Below are positions 11,182 to 26,100 of a stretch of 45,907 nucleotides of DNA, piece by piece. A program made the position numbers and the translations under genes. The DNA lies in the NCBI GenBank assembly GCA_013365325.1, contig JABVXV010000424.1, forward strand, positions 1 through 45,907. The letters run 5' to 3'. The DNA comes from Dipetalonema caudispina (Eukaryota; Nematoda; Chromadorea; Rhabditida; Onchocercidae). The notes beneath the pieces are model-generated. The model was not told the DNA's origin. It did not search any database and saw only the letters and a list, made by a program, of their open reading frames with translations. The first letter of the stretch is position 1. Each line of letters starts with the position of its first letter.

Positions 11182-14100
11182 CTAACATTGTGACTCATGT
11201 TTTACTTCAATTTTTTCAACTGTCATATCTGGATTCATATTAGTCGCTTCCAGAATTGCTTGGCTCAGTTCCTGCAAAATGTTCCTTGTTTTTCTCTATT
11301 GGTTTCTTGAGTAACCTAAGGAACTAATATAACAACGAAATTATAATTTTTGGGAATCATATGAGAATTATAATCTATGCAGAACTAATATAATGCAGAA
11401 AATATTAATCCGTTCAAAAGTGAAGAACATAATCGACAACGTAGATCGATGATCTATAGGAAAATTGTTTTGGTAAAGAGAGTCTAATTTAATCATTTTT
11501 TTGCGAATTGTTAATTAAAAAAGAAAAAAGGAACAAAATGAAACGTTGTCGATTTTTTCACTTTTCAACGGAGTAATATTTTCTACATTATATCAGAACC
11601 AACACTGAATTATTAATTTCAAATTAAAAATCGAGTTTAGTATTCCGCAATTATTTCAAAAATTTATTTGTAATATCGTTCAGTTAAGCCGTATTCTCTT
11701 TAACTGAAAAGTTCTTCACTTCAAAACTTTCACCTCAAGAGCATATCAAAAAATCGCATGATACTTATCAATAATTTCAAGTGAACTTACAGCGTCATGA
11801 TCTATATCAGCACAAGAATGAATAGTAACGCGATGTTCAACGTGAGTCTCAACGATACCGTTTTTCTCAGTTTTATACTGAAATGAATCAAAATGAAAAC
11901 CACCGAAATGCAAACGAATAATTCCTCAAATAGGGATAATAAAACCAGTGTGTATCTATGGTACAGATATTTTATCCAACATTAAGGATCTACATAACTC
12001 CTTCCATGATGATAAATACAATTACTTGCACAACAGTGCTATGAAATGCATAATTTGATGTCTATATGATGCATAATATTTATTGTAACTTTCTTATTTC
12101 AAAAAACTATCTAGCGAGTTGCGAATGAAACGCATGAACTCCTATAAAGGAACAACTTTTTGGAATATTTTTGGAATATTACTTGTAATATAAAAAAAAT
12201 AAACTTCCAAAATAAAAAAAACCATACAGTTATCGTTTCGATGGTACGATTGCCTTGTGTAACAGTACGACTGGAAACCAATTCTCCTGGAATATCTGAA
12301 TAATCATTCCCATTGATTTTGTCAACACCACTCGCTGGTTCATAAGTCACTTCATGACCAAGTGTTTCAACAGTCGGTGCTTGAAAGACTGTCACGTTTT
12401 CATCACCACTGAGTGTAGGAGACTTCTTCGTTGGCTCAATCACATTCATCTTCTGTAAAAAAAACGATTAATAAAATAAACAACTAATAAGAAATTGCTT
12501 TTTTCAAGTTCATGACATAGCAGCTTAGGATCTGCATTTATTTTCTTCTACAGAGCATTTTGGTTATCAGTAAACATTATCGATAGGGACGGAAAAATCA
12601 AATGATGATTACAGAGTGTTAGAGATTGAAACATAATTTTTCGGTGATTTCGTTATGAATAAGGATAGCAAACTTCAGGATAACGGATCATCTAGCTAGA
12701 AAAGGCGTGATCAACAGAAATGACCTTTATTCAGGTATAGAAGTTAGTAATCAACATGATATAAAAAATTTGTTTTAATGAGCAAATAAAGCAAACTATT
12801 TGCAATTAATAAGAAAATTAGAATTTGCTTATGCTACAAGCTCACGAAAAATATTACAGAATCTCCATTTTGGCTCGAAGCAGTAGAAGTTTGGTACGTT
12901 TGTTGCTGCACGGTGTATATCGCTTGCTGCGTCTTAATCGTCTTCCTGCAATAATAACGCATTTGAATGATCGGATTAGTCCGGAATTTTTAGAAAATTA
13001 TATACTAGAAAAAGTAAAACAACAAAATCTTGGGAAAATTTCTAACTTTAGAGAAATAAAAGGAATTTCAATACCAGTACCAACATCAAAACTATCCCAT
13101 CATTTTGTGGAATACCTTTCGGTATCATGACTATATAAACTACATGGTTGTATTTTGGCATTCCAAAGCATCTATTTGCAGCACATGTAGTTTCAAAAAA
13201 TTCTGAAGGTTTTAAAGAATTATTTCACAATGTGTAAAGTAGAAAATCCTCTGGAACAACTGAAACGAACTTGATAATATTTCCGTGATCATCGACACTA
13301 GTTACCACTGTTTCAGGTTCATTTATTGTTTCCTGCCACGACTCAACGTTTGCATGAGAAAGTGAACCGCCCTGTAACAAATAAAGCGAAATAGAAAGAG
13401 TATAGGAAAACTAAAAGATGTTTCAGAAGGTCTGGAAAATTCTGAGACTTTTTGGAGTTTCTCTCTGCTTTAATCTCGATCAAAATATGAGGCAACTCTA
13501 TTTTAAAAACGAATCTAATTTTGCATTTTAACGCTGGCGCCAAGTAAACTACTAGAGAAACGGTATCAATTTCGTATTGGAAAGTATGACGAAGGCTTTC
13601 ATTTTCAAAAATGAAATAGTTAAAGAAGGATAATAAAAATCAAATAAGAAAAACCACAACAAATAATTTATAAATACTATGAATGACTTAATAAAATAAT
13701 ATCTTCCGGATCTAGTCCCATATTTAGGAAAAGGAAAAGTGAGTTTATAGCGTGCATTTTAAGACGAACAAAGTGTACGACCAAATTCAAGAAGCATGAT
13801 ATTTCTGCTTACATCTCCTGTAAAGCCCCATAAGGTGCAAAGAAGAAAGTCAGAAAAGAAGTCTAATATCACGAAGCAAAACGATATTAAATCATATTTC
13901 TAAAAAATTTGTTTCAAGAAAATAAAATGCATTATTTTACTCTAAAAGTTAAATATATCAATTAAAGAATGTAAGCATAAGAAAGAGTAAACTCCTTACT
14001 CTTTAAATCTAACATTATAAGCTAGTAATAAAGCAAACAAAGATATTCAAGTCGATGGAGAAATGCACAAAACAGGTTGATCGAGAATCATCCATTTCGT

Positions 14101-17100
14101 TACTAATTTTGCCATTACAGATCTTAAGTATCATAGTACGACTATGAACTGTCAAATAAAGAAAATTGATAACTTTATTGCGAAATGAAAGTAAAATGAG
14201 GATCTGAAGTTAAGCAGAGCATATCATTATATAATATTAAAAGAGACATACGAAACACATTGCTATGTAAAGTAATTTAAACTAATAGCAAACGTTTCCA
14301 CTGTTTAATGTGCCACACATGTTTGTAGTCCATTTGATACTCTCCTACTGTATTTATCAATCACTAAAAATGCCATTTCTCCCAAAATTTTGACAAAATT
14401 TTAAAAATCAAAAACCCAACTTATAGTGTTATATCCATTCCAGTTTATTCTGGGTTGAATTCAGACTTCTCATTTCACTTTCATTTCATAATAAAGTTAA
14501 TAATTTCTTGCACTGCATATTTTCGACAATCTATCTTTTTCTTTTAGATGGTTACACTGTAATGTCGTCTTGAAAAATGCTAAGAGTAATAAGTGAGGGA
14601 AAGCAACTATTAGGCAGTCTATAAAAGTGGCAGAAACATTTAAATGGACTAGGAGAACTAACAGGTAACAAAACAAGTCTAATAGTTATCACAATGAGAT
14701 ATCAGACATCTCCTGTAATGACTTATCAAAAAGCCCACGTAAAGCTTTTATCATTATTACCATTTATGAAGCATTAACTAACGATTCTTCGAGGTTTGAA
14801 AGAGAAACAAAAAAAAGTACGTTTTATGATTCAACGTTATAATAATAATCAAAAAAAAAAGAGAAAAGTCTATTAATCATAAGAGGTCAATCATCAGCCG
14901 ATTATGAACGACCCATTATTATTCCATTATTCAATTCTAAAACGGCGGTCTATTTTACATAAAAATAAGAAGGAATGATAAAAAAACAAAAGAAACTGAT
15001 TTTGAAACAAAAAGCAAAGTCGATCTCATGCAGGGTTTAGATGAATTAATGGTTGACAACTTACAACACCAGCCGGATGGGTAGCTGGTACAATTTCGAT
15101 ATCCCTCAGGTTATACATTTCTTCTTTGCGTTCTTTGAATAGCACGCGCTGATCGTCTATTTTTGCATCATCAGAAGGCAATTCACCAATTATTTCAGGC
15201 TTCTCTGCACTTTTCTACAATATATTTATTGCGAAGCGAAAAGAAGGCATATTAAGTTGCAAGAAATTGTAAATAATACTTAAATCATTGATCAAATATC
15301 ACACAATGCGAATACTGCCAGACACAATAGACTTCTTTTTAAGTATTACATAACCTACGGCAACAGAAAACTTGTATGATGATTCATGCTTTATAAAATA
15401 ACAGCAATTCATATATCTAATTTTAAAAATCAGTAAAAAATACCTTTGATTGAATGAAAGAGAAAGAATCATAGTGTGACCCAACTTCGGCTTCAGATAC
15501 ACTGGAACTTTCGCTTTCAGATGATACACCTATCTTCGATCGTTTCTTTTCTTTCTTCAGCTTCTCTTTATCTGATGGTGGAGATGCTTTGGCAACTGCC
15601 TAAAACAGAAACAGAGCACACCGTATGAACTAATTGTATTGCATATGTCTACAAGACTACAAACTGCGGTGCTTTAAAACGTTTGACCAATAAAAGTTTT
15701 GTATGCCTAATTGGTTTTTTAATAATTTCTAGATTTTACAATAAATGAAACAAACATAGCAAAAAATATAAGCACAACATACATAACACAAAGATTCAAA
15801 GATCAATGTTACACAAAATGCTACATGACTCTTTTCTAAGGGAAATGAAAAGTTTTGATTTTTGAAACTTTAATTTTCCGTGATGAAAAAAAAAAACTAC
15901 TACTTTCAATTGAGAAATAACTTAAACAAAGTATATCGGCTGCAATCATATGATAATTACAACCACTAACTAAAAAGCATATTGATAGCAAATGAAAGAA
16001 CATCAGTCTAAGGATTTAGTCGAGAAGGAAAATGATGTAGAAAACAACAATTTAGGATTTCAACTATTCCTAATTTGAATTTACATAAAAATTCTAAAAG
16101 AAAAAAAAATCAAAGAATAGTGTATCAATTTTGTATTATATAGAACACACCTGCGTTACTTGTAGATTGATTTGCTCCACAACACCGCCTGATTTTTTGG
16201 GGTCCGTTGGATGAGCCACTAGAACTGAAATATCTGGCGGTTTCTCGGTAAATTTGCACGGCTCATCTGATGTTTCACCACCACTGATTCCAGTTCGATG
16301 AGATAATTTTTCAGCTACGAAAGTTTCCGGCTTTGTACAATGAATTCTATGTCCTTCTGTCTCTGTATCCAACTTTTCCCAAGTTAATTCCGAAGCAAAC
16401 ATCTCGTTCATCGAAGTTTGTTTACCAATATTAACCGCAGATTGTTCTTGTCTCCAACTCTCACTCTGATCCTCCGATGAAGGGGGCATATCACTACATT
16501 CTTCTACGTCTTTTGAATGGTGACTACTTCCCCTTCGTTCTCCGATTTCACCAATAATTTCGTCAGTAATTATTCCATCGTCTGGTTTCGTACCAGGTAA
16601 ATCCTGAACAATCACCAATTCAATCTGTTTCTTCACATCACCTGCAGTTGTTCCAGAAGCCACCTCCTTTTCCTCAATGAAAGCCGAAAAATTGGGAACA
16701 TATGAGAAATCATAAACTGGAACAAAATTTTGTCTTGTTTGCCCTTCAACTCGAGTAACATCTTCTGTTCGCAGAATGTTATATTGTGATTCATCAGCTG
16801 GTGATGTCGTTTCTACCGTTTCTACTGAGGTTCCATGGACATCTCTCTTCATCAATTTTTGCTGTTTCTGATGTTCATCATGACCATTGCCTTTCGATTT
16901 GTTTCCACGCCATAATGAAGAGAATAAACTACCTCTGGTATTTTTACCATTATCTTTTTTATTTTCCTTCAATACAACATCGCCTCTAGCCAACTTCTTC
17001 CTTATTTTCAATGCAGCAACTTCTTCATACGCAATTGATTTATCTGCACTATCGGCGGAATTTGGTTTATGCATCTCCGTAATCGTTCCTCCACCAGTTT

Positions 17101-20100
17101 TTATAGCTTCAGATATTTGCGCATTTTTTTCAGGCTCATATTTGGTACTATCCTGAGTTGCAATTTTTGTCCCCGAATCACATGGTGGACCACGAAGATG
17201 AAATCCTTTCACCACGAAGCTAGATCTCTTGCTAATACCATCGTCTACCGCACCTGTCCTCTTTGCTTTTAAATTTGAATCTTGCTGCAAATCTTCATCG
17301 GCATTTCTCATTTCGCGTTTAACTTTAATCCTTGCTATATAACCAACATCACCATGCTTGTCATATTTTTTTAGATTACTTTTAATTGAGTCACTAACAC
17401 TCTCCGGTGAAAGAGTACCTTTACTGTCCACTGATTGCAATTCCCTTCCTGTATTACTTGATTTGCTGTCCTCATTAGTTTTTGGTGCAGTTTCCGTTGC
17501 TGTTGTAATTTCCTGCCTGGAAATTCCAGGACTAATGTTCAAATTTAATGGCACGTTATCGGAAAGCTCAGAATCACGTTTAAGATAGATGACAGCATTC
17601 TTTTTCGTTTCGACATTTGCTATGCTTTGACCTGACGGTGATGCTGAACTATGATTTAAGGACTCTTCTTTCATATCTATAGAACGAGTCAATTCACTCG
17701 TCTCTACATTGGTTGACACATCCTTATCAGTTACATAAATGATGGGTTTCTTCCTGCCTTTTGTAGTTAATCGGACATTTGTCTCTTCGTGAGATGAATC
17801 GAAATTAGTGTGACTGGGAGACCCCTCACTAGAACTGTTCACATCAGTAAAGACAGAGTTAGAATTCTTCGAACTTAACTTGCTTTCTTTATCTGTTGAT
17901 CGCCAGAAATGAAACAGATCAAACTTTCCACGTTTGTCATCTTCGACACATTCTGAAGTTGTTAAAGGATCTTTCTTGAGATGGAGATTTGCACTCATTT
18001 TTTTACTTTCGCTCTTCATATGCAAATTACTCCTCGGTTCTTCTACAGAATCCTTGATTACTACTGTTGAAATCATCTGCGAAGGTGATGATGCTGCTTG
18101 ACTTGCAGTAAAATCAGTCGAAAGCTCCGACTGTTGTTGTGGAATAAGATGAGGTTTCGGTGAACCTTCCAGTCTTTCTTTCTTATCATCTGAAAAGCTT
18201 CCTTCTTTTTCACTGCGAATCGACTTACGCCAAAATGAAAAAATTCCTTTGTGTTTTGGTGATTCAACTGGAATATCACTTGCATCACGTTTTTTACTAG
18301 AAGTAACATGCAATATAACTTTCTTCTTTGGTTCTTTATATTTTTCTGAGATATAGATGCTTGACGTTGAAGAACCGCTGCTGAAAGTTGTACTTGAACT
18401 TGATTCACTGCTACTATCGCTTAATCTTTTTGCCTTCTTGTGAGAAATCCCACTATGATATGCTGCTACGCATTCTCGAAGAGGCGTGAATGATAATTCT
18501 TTCCCATGCTCTAAGCAAATTGTTGGTCCATCATAAGGGACGGTAACAAGATTATATGTCTCGGGTTTCACAAAAGACTTCTCCACAATTTCAACATCAC
18601 CGGAAACTGTACGATATCTGAATGGATGCTTTTTGGCTTCTCTTCTTCTCTCTGCTGAAATTGGTTTGCAAATAATCTTTGCTGCATAAGTGGTAACTTG
18701 ATCATCATTTTTGGACAAGAAGGTATCACTGTCACTCTTTTCATTCTTATGATGCTTAGCATCTGAGTCATTCTTGTTCAGATACAATGCAGCAGTTTTC
18801 TTAGTTTTCAAAGTACTCGATTTCTCTTCATTCTGAAACTCTGAAGCATTCTTTCGTTTCTTTACTTTACGTGATTTCACGTAAGTATTGCCAGGATGAT
18901 ATACAGCGGAATACTCATGAATTGGGGCAAATTGTAATCCCTTTACGAAATTTGTAGTTTCTAAATGTCCTTGATACGGTGCAGATTCAAGTTTATAACT
19001 TTCAGGATTAATATTTTCTTTCGCCACAAATTCTACAGTACCTCTGTGCTTTGCTCTCTTAAATGTTCTGTAATTATGTGATAGGTTTTGTACTTGATTT
19101 TGTACTTTCACTGCAAGGTGCAGAGGCTGAAATGAAATTTCACTGACTCGAGATAATTTTACTGGAGGAGGTGTATTGTCTAGAATATGTTCACTATGTG
19201 ATTGCTCGAGTAGTTCTGTCTTTTTTGACCTTTCTGCTGATTTGCCAATACCTAATATATTATATGTCGGTCGAATCGTATGCTCAATATCTTGTGATTC
19301 TTCGGTTCTTTTAGGAATAGTTTCTTTTTTCGCATTACTTGATTTACTTTGACCTTCGCTAAGATGCAATATAGCTTTCATTTTTTGGCGGGCACTTTCA
19401 CTTTTCATACTCTGCGCTTCACCTAATTTCGTATCTCTTTTCTTATCTTTGATTTCTTGCATGGATTTCTGCATTTCAGAATCCACTTTGAGGTCATCTT
19501 TCACCTGATTGAGATATTCTTTCTTTTCCACTTCATATGTCATATGTTTTCTTGCGATTTCCTCCTTGATTGGTCTTTTTTCAACATCACCAGCATTTGT
19601 TAAGTCATTTTTCTCGACTCTAGATATATCTAGAACTGCTGTCCATTTCTTTCCTTTATCGGTTTGCACCTCCTCATCGGTTGATGTTTCACTCGATGTA
19701 GCTTTTTGTCGTTCTTTCTGGATCAAAAATTTCCGGCGTTCCTTATCTTTAATAACTGACATACCGGGATGATAAACCGTGGCATGTTCACGGATTGGTA
19801 AAGATGGAAGCTCTTCTTCACGTCTAATGCTATATAACAGTTCATCATAAGAAGTTGATGGCACTCCATATGTACCAGGTTTAACACGATAACTATCTGG
19901 TGTGCTGACGAAATGATAAGTTTGTTTCGGTTGTGTAGAACCATAAGCTTTCTCACTGATACCACTACCAAAAGTTTTATTGGCTTCAGCCTCAATTGTT
20001 ACAGGCTTATCTCCCTTCAAGTATGCTGTCCGTTGAAGTTCTTTTTCAGATGGTTTTGCATTATAATAGCTTGCTTGTACGGTCTGTTTTTCATAACCTG

Positions 20101-23100
20101 GCTGTTTGACATGAATAACCGCAGTTTTCTTTATTTTACTTTCTTGTTCATCCACAGATCCCGATTTATCAATCGCATGATCACCGTTAACTAGCTTACT
20201 CGTACTTTTTCCCGTCTTCTCTTTAACTTCTGTACTTTTTTCTTTCAATAATTTTGCCTGTGATTTTTCGGGTTTTTTATAACAACGAAGCCAATTTCGT
20301 ACATTGCCTTTTTCATCGATATCTGTTCGGCTTGAATCTGCAGTATCGTAATATTCTTGATTATAAACGTAAGCATGAGCTCTAAGTGGTTCTGTCGGCA
20401 ATTCCGTACTGCGTTCAGTATGCAAAACACGTCCTTCAAAATTTTCATTTGTCGGATATTTTCCCTTATCCACCATTAGTTTATCCACAACATCACCTGT
20501 TCCAAAATATTTCCCCTTTTCAAATACTTCGAAATTTTTTTTTCCGCTAATGAAACGTGAAGAATCAGATTGGTTGACATCAGCAAAAGGACGTATTGGA
20601 TACGTTTCAATATCTTCCTCCTTTACAAGAATGTCAGTTTCTGCGCCATTTTGATGGAATATTTTTCCCGTTGATCCTAGTTTTGGTCTATGAACTAGCA
20701 CAAAATCATCATCTGGTTCAGATGGTGGCCTGCGAAGTCGTCTATTATGACTTCCAATCACTTCTTCTTCATAGTGTCCAGGATGATAAACAACTGTCTT
20801 ATCTTCAACTGGCAAAAATCTTATATCCTTTTCTCTTCGCACAGCAGATATATCTGGTTTGCTCCCGCATAAATTGTCTGATACGTAGCGTGGCTGATCA
20901 TGAAAACGATCATCCGAAAATTCATGCGTGGAGGAACTAGCACCTCGGATAATTTTTTTGGAATGCGGAGAAACATGAGATGACAAATACTGCTTGAAAT
21001 ACTGATCAGTAACAGCAGTACTAGTACTAGTAACAGTAGTAGCAGTAGTAGTAATAGCAATAGTAGTGGTAATGGCAGGAGTATTAGTAGCAGTAGTTTT
21101 AATAGAAGTAGTAAAAATAGCAGAAGAATGAACATTATCAAGCAGTTTTCTTGAAGTATTATTGGTGTTACCCACCTCTGCACCGTTTAGCATTGGTTTA
21201 TTTTCTCTGTTCTCCACGGCTTCCGTGACATGTACTGAGTATAACTTTTCGGGTGAAATTATCCGCTGAAAGTAACCATTATGAAATTATGCAAAATACT
21301 GATTTAAAAATATGATTAAACAAGGTTAATAAATGAACAAATTCTCCGTTAATAATGAAAAATACAAAATCTTTGCTGAAGTTATCCAATTCCCCTATTC
21401 GTCCGACTTCAACCATCATTATCTATTAAACCACTACTGCTTCTTGATGTAACCCAGCAGCCATATTGTTCAAAATCGGAGATTTATAGAAAAGCTCAGA
21501 TTTACACAATATGATATTTAGAAAAAAAAGATACATGTAGAAAGAAAAGAGCAGGAAAAAATGTAGTCATTTCATGGCAAAAAAGGAAAGAGCTCTCCCT
21601 TGTGACTATATTTTTCAAACAAATAACTTACACTGCTATTGCGTTCTAATTCCCTATCGGTTCCATTTTCGGAATACATCAGCGGTAAAGTTTGACTTAT
21701 TGAAATCGGAACTGCGACTGCAAAAAAAAAGTGATAAAGATCACCAACTAAATAAAATTCTCCGCGATTCCGAAACTAAGATTAACAAAATTTGATGGAG
21801 TCGTGAAGCTCGGCGACAATGAATATAGAAATTTAAAAAGATTGTAGAAATATCTTCTTCACTTATTCCGTAAATAAAACCGATCGCAATTCTCCAAAAC
21901 AAAAAAAAAAGAGAAGTTAAATTCAACTACGGCTGAGAAAAAAATCTTTAACTTGCATGTAATCTAGAAAAAATTTAAAACAATAATCCCACCATTTCCA
22001 TCATTTTGAGTTATACGAACACTCTGGGAACGCTGAACTGGCTGGCTGTTGAAGAACATTTGTGAAGCCATTTTTGACTGGAATTGAGTGCGTCCTTGAT
22101 AACGAAATCTAGCCGAACCCCAACGGAATAAGCCTCTATGTGGCTTTTCCTCTGGTTGGATCAATCTGTAACTTTTACAGTCTTAAAAAGCTATGCAGCA
22201 TTGATCGTTAGACTGACCGCATGCCATGTGTTTCATTAGCTTTTAAGTAAAGCAATGAGTTATTCTAAATTATTAGAGGGTAAAAAGAGTCCCTGTTGAG
22301 CGGTTTAACCATTATACATATAAACGGTGCTGATGTACTACTGCATTGAATTATAGAATTCCTGATGAACAAAAAATAAACAATGAAATGGGGAATTAAA
22401 TCATATATTAATAATGAGTGTACCATAACACAAATAAAGAGATAATTAAGTGTATGAGTGAACCTGAAGAAGGTATGGTGCTCGACGCCGCATTTCCAAA
22501 CTCGTTTTGCTGCTTCATAATCAAGTAATTTGAAAGCAGCTGTCGATTCGTTTTTCTCAAGCTGAAAGAGTCTTTGAATTTATGAATAATTTCAAGTATT
22601 TTTTCAATTTCTGAAATGCAATTCAAAAAATAAATGCTTTTAAATCTATGTTAATTTTTCTCGCTAAGAAAATACGGCAGAACTCACTTCCCCAGGCTTG
22701 ACTTTGATTATAAAAATATTGCGTCGATAACCAATTTTGATGATGTTCTGCCAAAGAAAACGATGTACACGGATCTGATCAAGATATATATTGATCCCAT
22801 GGGCACTGATGCCAATTTGAACAGGCGCACCTTTTCCATCCTAAAAATGTAGAAAAAATTTCGCGTCTTTTCACCAATTATTCGTAAATATGAATGATAA
22901 AAAAAGTCTGCTGCATCACTTATTATTAGTTTGTCCACAAGCTATTACTTCACAACAACCGAACTGTTTATCTTTACTTCTCCAAATTTGAAAGCACAAC
23001 TAGACAAGCAATCCTGCGAAAAAAAAATTATTTCAAATGGAAAAGCTAGGTCCATTCCATTTTCGATCTTTCAACATGGATTACTCAATTACTTAACAAT

Positions 23101-26100
23101 AGGCCATCCAAGCAATTTACCTACTGTTTAAAGTTGTGACGGTAGAGAATTCCTAATCTGCTCATTTCACGTTTCAGCTTAGTACAACGATCCCCCACAA
23201 ATAACCTTATCTTTCAGCTCCGACTATCTCACTTATTTTAAGCAAAAAGGAATCAAAATTTTGCAGAAAAGGGTTTTAAACAAACATTTTGAAAATGAAA
23301 AAGAAATTGCACAACTCAAACCTTCGCATGGAAAAGTTGAACGCCATACATACTCAATTTCTTGGCATTTTCCAGGTAATGTAAATCCGCCTCAGCTGAT
23401 GTTTCGCCTCTACAAATTTTTTTGCTATTGAAAACCCAAAGAAATCAAACTATCTTTTCAGTTATTTGAAGTTCCTTTATTCTTTTTTAAATATTCAGTA
23501 CTGTTAGCTGCTGATGCACATGTTGTTTCAAATTAAGGAAATAATATTCTTTTCTTGGAATTTTTTGGAAAAGAATTATAATGCATCTTGCTGCTAAGAT
23601 ATACAATGCTCTAATAAATAAAGCAAAAGGAAGAAAACAAATAAGTTTACTTGTGATGTTTGTGCAGTTCTTCAACTTTTTCGTATAGTGTTTCATTTGG
23701 CATAGGAGCCAAATGGCAGCTTCTGAGGAAATCGATATACTGTAAGGAGGGCTCATAATCGCCTCGCACCGATTGAGCAACGTATGAACCCAGTAAAGCA
23801 TGCGTAGCAAGGGTAGCTGGAAGCCTGGAAATTTACAATAATTTGGAAAAATTTTCAAATTCAACATAAAATTGCCAAAATTTTAATCAAAAAACGATGA
23901 ATTGTACAAATAAAGTTGGCAAAACACTAACTTGCCAGTGGAAATGTCTTGCCGAACTTGCAAGCATAGAAGATGACGCGTCCTGTCTTCAGCCAATGTT
24001 GCCGGTTCAGGCGGATAAAATTTCACTTTAAAATTAAAGTTCCATGAATGACCTGGAAAAAATGTAAAGATCACAATCACGTTTTTCAAAGATTATAAAC
24101 TGTGCGCTTGATTTTATGCCAAGCTCGAACTTTATTTTAGTTAGTGTAATGGATAAGACAAAAAATAGTCCTGCATGTCTCTGTTTAAAATAATAAAATC
24201 ATTGTTACGATTAAATAAAGCGTTTCCATGATCCATCAAATATCAAATATTTTGAATTCGGAATTATTTGGATCCTTATCTGGCACCTAGGAGTCAATTT
24301 CATAACAAATAAAAGAAAAGAAGCAAATTAAATACGAAGAGATCTAAGGAAATAAAAAAGAGGAAAATCATTACTCCTTCCCACTTTTTCCACAATTCGC
24401 CAGGTGTTAAAGAACGAAGCTTAAGTGTTTAAATTCTAAGTATAAGAGAATTAGCATACTCCACTTTACGAATATTACACGATTAAAAAGTTACTGAATA
24501 ATATTATAGCTTTATCCAGGTCTCCTACATCGAATTTTTAGAATCTATGAGCGTGGTATCATTTTACTATTTTATAACCTTTACTCTTTTTAACTGTCGA
24601 AAAAAAAAAAAAAAAAAAAAAAAACACATGAAACAAAGTCATGCATTACGAGGAGAAATTTGAAACACTAAAATCAATGAGTAAATCTCAGATCAACCTA
24701 TAAGAAGTCAGTGAAGGAATATCATTTTAAAATTGGTGGTCAGGAAGGGCAATATATTTTGAAGTAAAATGGAATCTTTCTTATATTTTTTAGATCAAAA
24801 ATATCCCAAAGAAAATGACGGCTGCCAGCCTGTCAGACCAAAAACAGTTCACGTTCGAAACGTTACCAAATTTGCATTTTTCATAACCTTAAGTATAAAC
24901 GAACAAAGCGAATCTTATAAAAATTTATGAGGAACTTTTTTTTACAATTAGCAGTAAAAATTTCTTCCTGATTCAAAATTATTTAAATGTAAAATACTAT
25001 GCAAATAAATTCTATTCTCATAAAAGGTTGTTGCTATTATAGGGGACTGCAGGATCAAGGATAACTGTAAACTTTTGGAAATTATATATTATTATAAGCA
25101 AATTCTCGCTTAAATTATAAACAAAATTAATTATAACATCGTTTATTAATTGAAATCATTTAAATGCACAATACCTTTCAACTGCTTTGAAATTCGCTTA
25201 TCGTCATAGATCCATTGCTGAAAAAATGTGAATATTAAGTACATACACCCAGTGAGTCATAAGCGCGTTTTGAAAAAGAATGAGATTTTAACAAATTCAA
25301 ATAAAGACTAGATGCAATTATTCAAACTTTTCAGAATACACACAGGGCTGAAATCCATATAGAAATTATCATCACGAAGAAATACTGATTAATTTATGGA
25401 AAGAAATATGATACTATAACCTCTATTACAGCTTATCGGAAAAATAAAAATAAATCTGTCTAAACCTTATCAATTAACTGACAATAATAATAAATGTCAG
25501 ACAATAAAAAGGCCAAGAAACAGTAAATTCAATCTATGGGTAATCTTATCCGAAAATATTTTTGTTTGAGCTGCACCACTATTGGTCATCTTATTAACAA
25601 GAAACCAATCAGAAAAACATGTCACAAATTCAGGAGATGATATATGAACTTACTTGGTTGCCGTCACCATCAACGAAAGATAATGCGAAATAATCCTTTT
25701 CAGAGAGACCGAGAAACGCGCACACTTTATCAAACAGTTCACCTCCATCAGCTTTTTTCTAAAAAAAAAAAAAAAAAGACGAAACTAATTCAAGTGAAGT
25801 CATTACGAAAGTTTAGAAAATATTTCAGGAAATAAGCTGCATTTGTTAGATTACTTAGCTGAAAAAAGGACAGACACATCCACGACATAATACTGAAACT
25901 TTTTCGAACTTTTTTTAAACTTTCAAAATCTCAGTTTCATTTTCATCGGGACAAATTTTCGTAGCGTAAAAAAGTTGAGATTCTGCACTTTGGGTTAAAA
26001 ATGCAACAGGTCAAGAGCTCAACATCACTTTGTAATTTGATTTTAGATCCTCGATTTCGGTACTTGAAAGAAAAAAAAAGAAGTGCAGTAAAAAATTTCT

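Noticed and set aside
91..11182. Operon of the left-edge gene and PEPCK (or PEPCK and frm-1)
   Set aside because: Same strand, but gaps of about 2.4 kb are far larger than normal nematode operon spacing.
20821..21183. 120-codon frame with a leucine run inside frm-1
   Set aside because: Shadow frame of the Thr-rich triplet tract in the giant exon.
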